DNA of 7,344 nt from Vulcanimicrobiota bacterium (GTDB taxonomy: Bacteria; Vulcanimicrobiota; Vulcanimicrobiia; Vulcanimicrobiales; Vulcanimicrobiaceae): positions 1 to 7,344 of the forward strand of contig JASHTE010000101.1 in the NCBI GenBank assembly GCA_030040695.1, read 5' to 3'. The position numbers were made by a program, and so were the translations under genes. Positions 1-6,140 of the stretch are shown here, in pieces (positions within the stretch are counted from its first letter, which is position 1; the number at the start of each line of letters is the position of its first letter). The notes beneath the pieces are model-generated. The model was given only the letters and a program-made list of their open reading frames with translations, was not told the DNA's origin and did not search any database.

Positions 1-79
1 CATCCTTGGCGAAGCGGCTTGACCTGCTCACGTCCCGAGAACCGTTTGCGACGACGTGCGCGACTACCCGCCAACAACC
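1..79. other. Unassigned left edge
   Basis: This short stretch lies downstream of the tRNA-Glu gene. I see no tRNA-like fold, no convincing rho-independent terminator (no GC-rich stem followed by a T run in the tRNA direction) and no supported reading frame. A minus-strand ATG preceded by AAGG sits exactly at the edge (1-3), but the purine run is too close to the codon and nothing beyond it is visible, so it is not called. Confidence 0.4.
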
Positions 80-154
80 TGGTAGCGCCAACGGGAATCG
101 AACCCGTCTTTCCGCCTTGAAAGGGCGATGTCCTAACCGATAGACGATGGCGCC
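80..154 (-). tRNA. tRNA-Glu (anticodon UUC), CCA encoded
   Basis: Read on the minus strand, the segment folds into a full cloverleaf. The acceptor strands are GGCGCCA and TGGCGCT, the anticodon loop CTTTCAA gives anticodon UUC, and the T arm is ACGGG-TTCGATT-CCCGT (plus-strand 91-107). The 3' end reads A73 followed by a genomically encoded CCA (plus-strand 80-82). The first acceptor pair is G1-U72 rather than a Watson-Crick pair; as I recall, cyanobacterial and plastid tRNA-Glu show the same wobble pair with A73. The anticodon stem also carries a U27-G43 wobble. The tRNA reads glutamate codons and, in organisms using the C5 route, also feeds tetrapyrrole synthesis. It is divergent from the GGT-like gene, and its promoter would have to lie within that gene's first codons. 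Confidence 0.96.
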
Positions 155-194
155 GTGGCGAAGGGCTTTGCCTTTTGAAGCGAATCTTCGCCGT

Positions 195-1934
195 ATGCGT
201 CTGGTTGTTCTTCTCTGCCTGGTAGCGCTTCTCGCAAATGCAAACGATGCCGTCCGAGGCGACCGTGCCGAGGGCTGGTTGCCGCAGAGCCGCTCGCCGG
301 TGCTGGCTCGCAACGGCATGGTCGTCACGAGCCAGCCACTGGCGGCCGAGGCGGGGTTGCGCATTCTCATGGAGGGCGGGAACGCCGTCGACGCTGCGGT
401 GGCGACCGCGGCAACGCTGAACGTCGTCGAGCCGATGATGGTTGGAATCGGGGGCGACGCCTTTGCCATCATCTATATTGCGAAGACGCACCGCTATTAC
501 GTGCTCGACGCAGCCGGAAGAGCGGCAACCGGCGCGACGATCGCGCGCATGAACGCGTTGGGGTATCACAACAGCCCTGCGCATTGGGGCCCAGGATCCG
601 GCATGCCGCCGGGCGGCATCCTCGACGTCACGGTGCCCGGTGGCGTCTGGGGTTGGGAGAATGCGCTCGCGCGTTTCGGCACCATGCGATTCGATCGCGT
701 TCTCGCGCCGGCCATCGACTACGCGCAAAACGGCTACGCCGTCTCTGAGCGCACCGCCTACGTTTGGCGGCTGCCAAACGCACTTCCGCTTCGCGCTTGC
801 TGCACGAGGCTCGACCCTGATTCCGTGCGCACGTGGTACATCAACGGCGAACCACCGAAGACCGGCGCGATCTTCCGCAATCCGCAGCTCGCGCATGCAC
901 TCCGCCTCTTACAAAAATACGGAAGCGCTGTCTTCTATCGCGGCGAGATCGCGCGCGCGATCGTCGCAAAGTCGCGTGCACTCGGCGGCACGATGACGTT
1001 GAACGACCTCGCGACGTACCACGGGCGATGGGAGACGCCGCTCGATACCGTCTACCACGGCGTTCACCTCCTCGAGCTTCCGCCGCCCTCGCAAGGCTTC
1101 GCGGCGAATGAGGCGCTGAACATTTTGCAAACGTGCGCACCGAGAATCTATCCCGGCGAGTCGCTCGCATCGCTCGGCCCACGCGATCCGCGCTACTGGC
1201 ATCTTCTCGTCGCAGCGAAGGAGCTCGCCTATGCCGATCTCTACCGCTTCAACGCTGACCCGGACGTCGCGCACGTGCCACTGCAGCGCCTCCTCTCCAC
1301 GCAGTACGCTTCGTCGCTCTGCGCGCGCATCGATCCCAATCATCCGGTGACGATGGCGGCGCCGGGGCCGAATGCCGGCGTGGGCGATACGATCGTCCTC
1401 TCGACGGCAGACCGCTGGGGCAACATGGTCTCGTGGGTCAACAGCAACTACGACGAGTTCGGATCGGGCATCACCGTTCCGGGGTATGGCTTCATCCTGC
1501 AAGACCGCGGCGGTGCGTTCTCACTGAATCCCAAGAGCCCGAACGCGCTCGCGCCGCACAAGCGTCCCTTCCACACACTCTGCGCCGGATTCATCGTTCG
1601 GAACGGACGCCCGCTCATGACGCTCGGGCTGATGGGCGGCGATATGCAGGCGCAGGGACACGAGCAGATCGTCGTCGACGTCGTCGATCTCGGCGCGAAC
1701 GTTCAGCAAGCCGGCGATATGGCGCGCTTCCGCCACGACGAGATTTCGAACGTGCTGTACGTAGAGTCGCCGCTCTACGATCTCGTCGGCAGCGGCTTGC
1801 AGGCGATGGGCTACGTCGTGCGCTCGACGAATCGCGCGCCGATGGGCGGTTATCAGGCGATCATGCTGCTGCCGAGCGGCGCATACGCCGGCGGATCCGA
1901 CTTCGGAAAGGACGGCGAGGCCGTCGGGTGGTGA
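195..1934 (+). CDS. Exported gamma-glutamyltransferase-like Ntn-hydrolase (GGT-like / YwrD-type)
   Basis: A 579-residue member of the gamma-glutamyltranspeptidase family, whose members self-cleave before a catalytic Thr into large and small subunits. Seen in the sequence: an N-terminal hydrophobic stretch (MRLVVLLCLVALLANAN) suited to export; the family block GGNAVDAAVATA (61-72); GIGGDAF (84-90); LPPPSQG (295-301); and the processing and nucleophile site GDT with Thr399. Cleavage there would give a large chain of about 398 residues including the leader and a small chain of 181. LQDRG (435-439), KRPFHT (456-461) and LGLMGGDMQAQG (477-488) match the GGT-like acylase/YwrD branch rather than true GGT. 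In that branch the gamma-glutamyl-binding Arg after the DxR position is lost (DAAGRA at 105-110), so glutathione may not be the substrate. The start is placed at ATG 195 because the upstream in-frame ATG at 147 lies inside the tRNA gene. The ribosome site is weak (GAAG 14 bases upstream). The stop overlaps the next gene's start. Confidence 0.9.
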   Translation: MRLVVLLCLVALLANANDAVRGDRAEGWLPQSRSPVLARNGMVVTSQPLAAEAGLRILMEGGNAVDAAVATAATLNVVEPMMVGIGGDAFAIIYIAKTHRYYVLDAAGRAATGATIARMNALGYHNSPAHWGPGSGMPPGGILDVTVPGGVWGWENALARFGTMRFDRVLAPAIDYAQNGYAVSERTAYVWRLPNALPLRACCTRLDPDSVRTWYINGEPPKTGAIFRNPQLAHALRLLQKYGSAVFYRGEIARAIVAKSRALGGTMTLNDLATYHGRWETPLDTVYHGVHLLELPPPSQGFAANEALNILQTCAPRIYPGESLASLGPRDPRYWHLLVAAKELAYADLYRFNADPDVAHVPLQRLLSTQYASSLCARIDPNHPVTMAAPGPNAGVGDTIVLSTADRWGNMVSWVNSNYDEFGSGITVPGYGFILQDRGGAFSLNPKSPNALAPHKRPFHTLCAGFIVRNGRPLMTLGLMGGDMQAQGHEQIVVDVVDLGANVQQAGDMARFRHDEISNVLYVESPLYDLVGSGLQAMGYVVRSTNRAPMGGYQAIMLLPSGAYAGGSDFGKDGEAVGW

Positions 1935-2497
1935 CGCACGATCTCGGAGCGGGCGCGATCGTGGTCCTCGTCAGCATGGTGCTCGCGCGCACCGCGATCC
2001 TACGCCGCCGAGGCGTCGTTGCAACGAAGTTCGGCGCGATGGACAAGAGCGATTTTCTCATCCCGCCGTTTGCGCTCTTCTACGTCTATGTGATCCTTGC
2101 GAGCGCGCTGCGTTGGCCCAGCATCATCGACGGAACGCTCTTGAGCTCCTCGGCCGCGGCATGGGCCGGAGTTGCGCTCTGTGCCGTCGCTCTCGTGCTC
2201 ATGGCGCTTGCGCTCGTCGCGTTCGGCACGAGCTTTCGCATCGGCATCGATGAAGACCACCCCGATACGCTGGTAACGAGCGGCATCTTCTCAGTAACCC
2301 GCAATCCTATCTACGTCGCGTTCGCCATGCTGCTCGTGGGAGAGTTTCTCATCCTGCCGAGCTGGCTTCTCTTGCTCTACGTGGTCGCGGGATTTATGCT
2401 TTTTCATCGCCAGGTCTTGCGCGAAGAGGCGTTCCTTGCCGAGCACTACGGCCAAGAGTATCGGGCGTATTGTGCCCACGTGCACCGCTATCTGTAG
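1931..2497 (+). CDS. Integral-membrane isoprenylcysteine carboxyl methyltransferase (ICMT) family protein
   Basis: A 188-residue membrane protein. Hydrophobic segments lie near residues 8-22, 43-60, 76-98 and 127-155. The C-terminal half carries the SAM-binding signature of the ICMT/PEMT-like family: TSGIFSVTRNPIYVAF (116-131, with Arg124, Asn125, Pro126 and Tyr128), then FHRQVLREEAF (158-168) and EHYGQEYRAYC (171-181). The family transfers methyl groups from S-adenosylmethionine at the membrane. Bacterial members have mostly unknown substrates, since protein CaaX prenylation is not general in bacteria. The start is taken as GTG 1931, whose GTGA overlaps the GGT-like stop and indicates translational coupling; GCGAGG about 10 bases upstream may serve as ribosome site. 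Alternatives are GTG 1928 or ATG 2039, the latter removing the first membrane segment. ispH follows after 38 bases, so the three genes probably form one operon. Confidence 0.86.
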   Translation: MTHDLGAGAIVVLVSMVLARTAILRRRGVVATKFGAMDKSDFLIPPFALFYVYVILASALRWPSIIDGTLLSSSAAAWAGVALCAVALVLMALALVAFGTSFRIGIDEDHPDTLVTSGIFSVTRNPIYVAFAMLLVGEFLILPSWLLLLYVVAGFMLFHRQVLREEAFLAEHYGQEYRAYCAHVHRYL

Positions 2498-2522
2498 AAG
2501 GGCCGTGCCCCTGCGGGGTGGT

Positions 2523-2530
2523 AGGATAGG
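2523..2530 (+). promoter_or_regulatory. Ribosome binding site of ispH
   Basis: The purine-rich AGGATAGG ends five bases before ATG 2536 and supports that start for ispH. It lies in the 38-base gap after the methyltransferase stop, where no clear promoter or terminator is visible. Confidence 0.6.
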
Positions 2531-2535
2531 CAACG

Positions 2536-3486
2536 ATGGCCGAGCAACGCCGTATTCTGCTTGCTAACCCGCGCGGGTTCTGCGCGGGTGTCGATCGCGC
2601 GATTCAGATCATCGAGGACTTGCTCGACGTCCACGACGGCACACTCTACGTGCGCAAAGAGATCGTCCATAATCGCGACGTTGTCGAGCGGCTCCGCGCG
2701 CGCGGAGTCGTCTTCGTCGAGGAGCTGAGCGAGGTACCGAATGGTGCGCTTGCGGTCTTTAGCGCGCACGGCGTCGCGCCCGACGTTCGCAAGCAAGCCG
2801 AAGCGCGAAAGCTGCGCGTCGTCGACGCGACCTGCCCGCTCGTCACCAAAGTGCACGTCGAAGCAATGCGTTTCGCGCGCGACGGCTTCTTCGTGTTGCT
2901 CGTCGGGCACGCCGGACATGACGAAGTCACCGGTACACTCGGGCAGATTCCCGGAAGCATTGCGCTGGTAGAAAGCGAGGAGGACGCGGCGAGCGTCGCC
3001 GTTCCCGATCCGCAACGCGTTGCCGTCGTCACGCAGACGACGCTGAGCCTCGACGACACGAAGGGAATCGTCGAAGCGCTCAAGCGGCGCTTCCCGGCGA
3101 TCAAGGAGCCACCGTCGAGCGACATCTGCTACGCGACGCAGAATCGCCAGAACGCGGTAAAGGACCTCGCGCAAGAATCCGATGTCGTCCTCGTCGTCGG
3201 CTCGCAGAACAGCTCGAATGCGCAGCGTCTACGCGACTGTTCGATCGAAGCCGGAACGCCGGCCTATCTCATCGACGGCCCCGATGACATTCAAGAGAGC
3301 TGGCTCAACGGCGCGCTTACCGTGGGCGTGACGTCGGGTGCCTCGACGCCGGAGCACCTCGTCGCCCAGGTCGTCGAGCGCGCCCGCGCGATCATCGGCG
3401 CAACGGAAGTCGCCGAAGTTGGTGAGCGCGAGCCGTCGATCGTCTTCGCGCCGCCGCGCGAGCTCGCCGGCTTTCTCGGAACGTAA
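2536..3486 (+). CDS. ispH: 4-hydroxy-3-methylbut-2-enyl diphosphate reductase
   Basis: Cytoplasmic iron-sulfur enzyme of 316 residues, the usual IspH length. It catalyses the last step of the MEP pathway, reducing HMBPP to isopentenyl and dimethylallyl diphosphate. The three cluster ligands are present: Cys16 in NPRGFCAGVDRA, Cys100 in VVDATCPLVTKVH and Cys198 in DICYATQNRQ. Substrate-binding and catalytic residues are also intact: His45 (IVHN), His78 (FSAHGV), His128 and Glu130 (GHAGHDEVTGT), the SQNSSN segment (223-228) and Ser270 (TSGASTP). The gene begins at ATG 2536 behind AGGATAGG. It is the third gene of the GGT-like/methyltransferase/ispH run and ends one base from the stop codon of the convergent S53 peptidase gene. 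I see no sign of degradation. Confidence 0.98.
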   Translation: MAEQRRILLANPRGFCAGVDRAIQIIEDLLDVHDGTLYVRKEIVHNRDVVERLRARGVVFVEELSEVPNGALAVFSAHGVAPDVRKQAEARKLRVVDATCPLVTKVHVEAMRFARDGFFVLLVGHAGHDEVTGTLGQIPGSIALVESEEDAASVAVPDPQRVAVVTQTTLSLDDTKGIVEALKRRFPAIKEPPSSDICYATQNRQNAVKDLAQESDVVLVVGSQNSSNAQRLRDCSIEAGTPAYLIDGPDDIQESWLNGALTVGVTSGASTPEHLVAQVVERARAIIGATEVAEVGEREPSIVFAPPRELAGFLGT

Positions 3487-3487
3487 C

Positions 3488-4798
3488 CTAGAAGTCGGTC
3501 AGACCGTCGGGTGTACCCCAGCCGCCGGGACCGGAATAGACGCCGTCGTCGTTCGTGCCCGCAGTGCAGATATACGGATACGCCGTCGCACAGCTCTCCC
3601 GTGAAGAGAGATTGTTGCCGCTCGTGATCGCGTAGAGCCCGGTTCCCGCTTTCTGCCAGAACAGCTCCGCAGCGCTCGGCCCGAGCGAGCTTCCACCGGC
3701 GAGCGCAAAGACGCTCGCGATCGAGGGCGATGCAACGCTCGTGCCACCGAACTCGAGCCAGCCGGAGTAACCTTCATACGACGTGCTGTCGTACACCGCG
3801 ACACCGTACTCGGGATCTGCGTCGAAGGAGACATCGGTCTGCGAGCGTTTCGTGCATCCCTTGTCGGTCTGCCACGACGGCTTCGCGACCAGCGAGCTGC
3901 AGCCGCTGCCCGACGCGCCGTCGCCGATCGAGAGATCATTCCAGACGACCTCGGTGTATCCGCGCGAGTTGCTCGCCGCGCGCAGCGACGTTCCGCCGGT
4001 GCAGACGACGCTCGCAAATGAGCACGGCTGCTCGGAGCCTTCCGCATATCCGTCATCGCCGGCGCTCGCCGTCACGACGATCCCCGAATGGCTGTATGCG
4101 GAGGCCGACGAGGCCCACTCACTCGCGCCGTACGAGTTGCTGATCTCCGTCGCGCCGAGCGTCGCCGCTTCGTTCGCAGCATCTTCGAGGTTGGCAACGG
4201 TCGCAGAGTTCGCTTCCACGATCAAGATGTGGCAGTTGGGACAGACCGCGGAAACCATGTCTTCGTCGAGGGCAGTTTCCTCGGCCCAACTCGCGTCCTC
4301 TGAAGGAAGCTTCGTCGTCGAGCCGGTCTGGCTCACTTTCTCGAAGCACCCGTTCGCCGTCGTACACGCGGGCAATCCATAGTAGGTGCGATAGGTTGCC
4401 AAGTCGGCGGCCGCCGTTGGATAGTCGCCCGCCTCGATCACCGCAACCGTCTGTCCGCTTCCGTCGCTAGACGAAGCCGACGTGAGAGCGTACGCGGTCT
4501 GCAACTGTGAAGGGCCGTATCCCGTCGGCGTCGAGGACTTCGCGCTGCGCGCTTCCGCTGCCACGCCATAGAGCCCGTGATAGCCGCCCGGTATGCCGCC
4601 GACGTCGGTGCGGACGAGCGCAAGACATTGGGCCGAATCCGCCGGAACGACCTGGTCGCACGCGGCTTTGAAGTTGAGCGTGCCCGAAGACATGGCGCTT
4701 GTGCTACCTGCGGGCATCATCTGGCTCGTACTGCCCGAACATGCGGCAAGCGCAACAACCGCGGCCACGAGCAGCGGTCGTAAGATACGGACGATCAT
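3488..4798 (-). CDS. Lipoprotein S53 (sedolisin) family serine-carboxyl peptidase
   Basis: A 436-residue exported endopeptidase of the S53 family, typically active at acidic pH. The leader MIVRILRPLLVAAVVALAAC has a lipobox LAAC, predicting lipidation at Cys20 and membrane anchoring. A Ser/Thr/Ala-rich linker follows, then a short Cys-containing segment (47-67), and the catalytic domain starts near GYGPSQLQTAYAL (93-105). The catalytic triad is visible as Glu174 and Asp178 (WAEETALD) with Ser354 (GGTSVASP); the oxyanion Asp is Asp248 (SAGDDG). The usual prodomain of about 180-200 residues is absent. The C-terminal calcium loop is altered: TSG is preceded by Ala390 where Asp is usual, although Asp418 remains. 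ATG 4798 is chosen over an in-frame ATG at 4852 because of a strong GGAGGT and because the lipoprotein leader begins there. The gene lies 63 bases downstream of a tRNA on the same strand. Confidence 0.92.
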   Translation of the reverse strand: MIVRILRPLLVAAVVALAACSGSTSQMMPAGSTSAMSSGTLNFKAACDQVVPADSAQCLALVRTDVGGIPGGYHGLYGVAAEARSAKSSTPTGYGPSQLQTAYALTSASSSDGSGQTVAVIEAGDYPTAAADLATYRTYYGLPACTTANGCFEKVSQTGSTTKLPSEDASWAEETALDEDMVSAVCPNCHILIVEANSATVANLEDAANEAATLGATEISNSYGASEWASSASAYSHSGIVVTASAGDDGYAEGSEQPCSFASVVCTGGTSLRAASNSRGYTEVVWNDLSIGDGASGSGCSSLVAKPSWQTDKGCTKRSQTDVSFDADPEYGVAVYDSTSYEGYSGWLEFGGTSVASPSIASVFALAGGSSLGPSAAELFWQKAGTGLYAITSGNNLSSRESCATAYPYICTAGTNDDGVYSGPGGWGTPDGLTDF

Positions 4799-4803
4799 GG
4801 TGG

Positions 4804-4809
4804 ACCTCC
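4804..4809 (-). promoter_or_regulatory. Strong Shine-Dalgarno site of the S53 peptidase gene
   Basis: Minus-strand GGAGGT lies five bases before ATG 4798. This near-perfect ribosome site decides the start in favour of the lipoprotein leader over the in-frame ATG at 4852, which would add 18 residues and spoil the signal peptide. Confidence 0.85.
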
Positions 4810-4861
4810 AGGAAAGCGGCAACCGGAGTAGCGTCGCCAGGGCTTCTCCCAAGGCGGGTCG

Positions 4862-4933
4862 TGGGCCTGGTAGGATTCGAACCTACGCGCAACCAGTTAT
4901 GAGCCGGCCGCTCTACCGCTGAGCTACAGGCCC
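4862..4933 (-). tRNA. tRNA with CAU anticodon, probably tRNA-Ile2 (lysidine-modified)
   Basis: On the minus strand this is a complete 72-base cloverleaf. The acceptor GGGCCTG pairs fully with CAGGCCC, the D arm is GCTC-AGCGGTA-GAGC, the anticodon arm is GCCGG-CTCATAA-CTGGT (two G-U wobbles), the T arm is GTAGG-TTCGAAT-CCTAC, and the discriminator is A73. The anticodon is CAU. It is not an initiator tRNA: position 1 pairs normally with 72 and the initiator G-C run in the anticodon stem is missing. The C4-G69 and C5-G68 pairs match the known TilS determinants for tRNA-Ile2 and differ from elongator tRNA-Met of E. coli, so decoding of AUA by a lysidine-bearing anticodon is favoured. Elongator Met remains possible. 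No CCA is encoded (the 3' flank reads CGA), unlike the tRNA-Glu in this window. Confidence 0.93.
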
Positions 4934-4948
4934 CGGTACCCCGGTACC
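4933..4948. repeat. Two tandem copies of CCGGTACC at the tRNA-CAU 5' end
   Basis: CCGGTACC occurs twice back to back (4933-4940 and 4941-4948), and each contains the palindrome GGTACC, so the pair can also form a small hairpin. It abuts the first base of the tRNA gene on its upstream side. It may be a promoter- or processing-related element, or simple slippage; no function can be assigned. Confidence 0.45.
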
Positions 4949-4992
4949 CTCCGCGCGCCTCTTTACCCAAAGTTAACATCCCGCCTGCGTGC

Positions 4993-6135
4993 TCAACAAC
5001 CGTCCGGTGCCGGGCTTAGCGAGAAGCGTTCGCCCGTCCACGTCGCGACTTCGGCATCGGCCTGCAGCAGGATCGTGCCGTGCGTCGCGCTGGGGTAGGC
5101 TTTGAAGGTCGTGGGAGTACCCGCTCGGCAGAGCTTGTTCTTCAGGAACACGATCGACGCTGAATCGATGGCCTCGTCGGAGACGCCCTGGACGAGCAGC
5201 ACGGGGATCGTGATCGTGAAGTCTTCCGCGTCGGTATTCGCGGCGATATCACTGTAGAGATCGTCGACGTCGGCTTGCGGGCGAAAGATCTCTCGTAGAT
5301 TGATGCGCGTCCAATCCGAGCTCTGCGTTAGGTCGTCGATGCACTGCTGCTGCAGCTCGGGGACGATTCGCAGCGCCTCGGGCGTAAGCATCTGAGAGAG
5401 CACGATGCGTTGGTCGGCGAGTGAGAAGCCTTCGACCATCAAGCCCAGGTACGCAGCACTGCTACTCGGCGCATCGGCGAGGAGCGCGTTCTGCACCATC
5501 TCTTCCATATGGATCGCGGGTGCGTACGCCACCGCCCCGAGCAGATCGAGCTCGGGAGCCCATGCTTGTCCGTACGCTGCCGTATCGAGCGCCGCGGTTC
5601 CGCCTTCAGAGTGGCCCATGACGATCCAACGTCTGCCGATCTGCGGATCGATCTCGCGCGCCGCGCGCACGATATCGGTGACGTCACGAGCGAGCGCGGT
5701 AGCGACAAAGTAGGGATGGATTCCCGGCGTTCCATTGCCTTCATAGTCGGTCTGCGCGACTGCGTATCCGCGCTGTACCATCAAGTCCATCGCGCGTTGT
5801 TCGAGGTCGTCATGCGCAAAGCGCGACGGCGCGCACTGCGGTCCGTTTCCCGTCGTTCCGTGCGCCCAGCTGATGATCGGCCAACCTCCGGGAGGCGGCG
5901 TTCCTTGCGGAATCGCGAGCGTTCCCGAAACCGCGACGAACGTACCGTTTGGCGCTACGGTTTCGTAGAGGAGACGATAGTTGATTGCCGCCGATTTGAG
6001 CGCGGGGCCGTCGTCAAAGCGCCGCACCCAAACGACCGCGCCGTCCCGCTGTGCAGGCAAGTGGGTTGGTGGCATGTAGAACGCGTCACCCGGCGGCCCG
6101 ATCGCAAGCGCCGCCAACACCAGTGAGGCGAGCAT
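4993..6135 (-). CDS. Secreted alpha/beta-hydrolase, secretory-lipase (LIP) type
   Basis: A 380-residue alpha/beta-hydrolase with a short hydrophobic leader (MLASLVLAALAIGPPGDA) predicting export. The nucleophile elbow is GHSEGG (174-179) with Ser176. The likely acid is Asp320 in QGVSDEAID (316-324) and the base is His352 in ATHGT. WAHGTTGNG (90-98) has the HG pair that usually forms the oxyanion hole, and TDYEGNGTPG (129-138) follows the family pattern. Cysteines at 101, 265, 336 and 380 could form disulfides outside the cytoplasm. The overall order resembles the secretory lipase family (PF03583-like), whose members hydrolyse triglycerides or esters; the real substrate is unknown and a feruloyl- or peptidase-like role cannot be excluded. 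ATG 6135 follows AAGGAG at five bases. The gene starts 12 bases after the enolase stop, so the two are probably co-transcribed. Confidence 0.86.
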   Translation of the reverse strand: MLASLVLAALAIGPPGDAFYMPPTHLPAQRDGAVVWVRRFDDGPALKSAAINYRLLYETVAPNGTFVAVSGTLAIPQGTPPPGGWPIISWAHGTTGNGPQCAPSRFAHDDLEQRAMDLMVQRGYAVAQTDYEGNGTPGIHPYFVATALARDVTDIVRAAREIDPQIGRRWIVMGHSEGGTAALDTAAYGQAWAPELDLLGAVAYAPAIHMEEMVQNALLADAPSSSAAYLGLMVEGFSLADQRIVLSQMLTPEALRIVPELQQQCIDDLTQSSDWTRINLREIFRPQADVDDLYSDIAANTDAEDFTITIPVLLVQGVSDEAIDSASIVFLKNKLCRAGTPTTFKAYPSATHGTILLQADAEVATWTGERFSLSPAPDGC

Positions 6136-6140
6136 GCTGT

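Noticed and set aside
147..194. Upstream in-frame ATG at 147 as the GGT-like start
   Set aside because: It overlaps the last eight bases of the tRNA-Glu gene and would put an arginine-rich 16-residue extension before a signal peptide that already starts well at ATG 195.
1433..1930. The 5' extension of the methyltransferase frame inside the GGT-like gene
   Set aside because: It is in a different frame within a clear GGT-like coding sequence and gives arginine-rich, non-family protein. The family homology begins after GTG 1931.
2507..2519. Small GC hairpin (CCCC-TGC-GGGG) between the methyltransferase and ispH as a terminator
   Set aside because: The stem is only four base pairs and no T run follows; the 38-base gap looks intra-operonic.
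3783..4382. Long open frames on the opposite strand of the S53, enolase, ispH and GGT-like genes
   Set aside because: They are the antisense frames expected in GC-rich coding DNA. Their translations are arginine- or serine-rich, lack recognisable domains and have no ribosome sites.
4818..4838. Hairpin (GGCAAC / GTCGCC) in the S53 leader as a riboswitch or thermosensor
   Set aside because: It has six pairs including a wobble with a nine-base loop and does not cover the ribosome site; it matches no riboswitch consensus I know.
4799..4852. Upstream in-frame ATG at 4852 as the S53 peptidase start
   Set aside because: The GGAGGT ribosome site lies downstream of it and points to ATG 4798, where a textbook lipoprotein leader begins.
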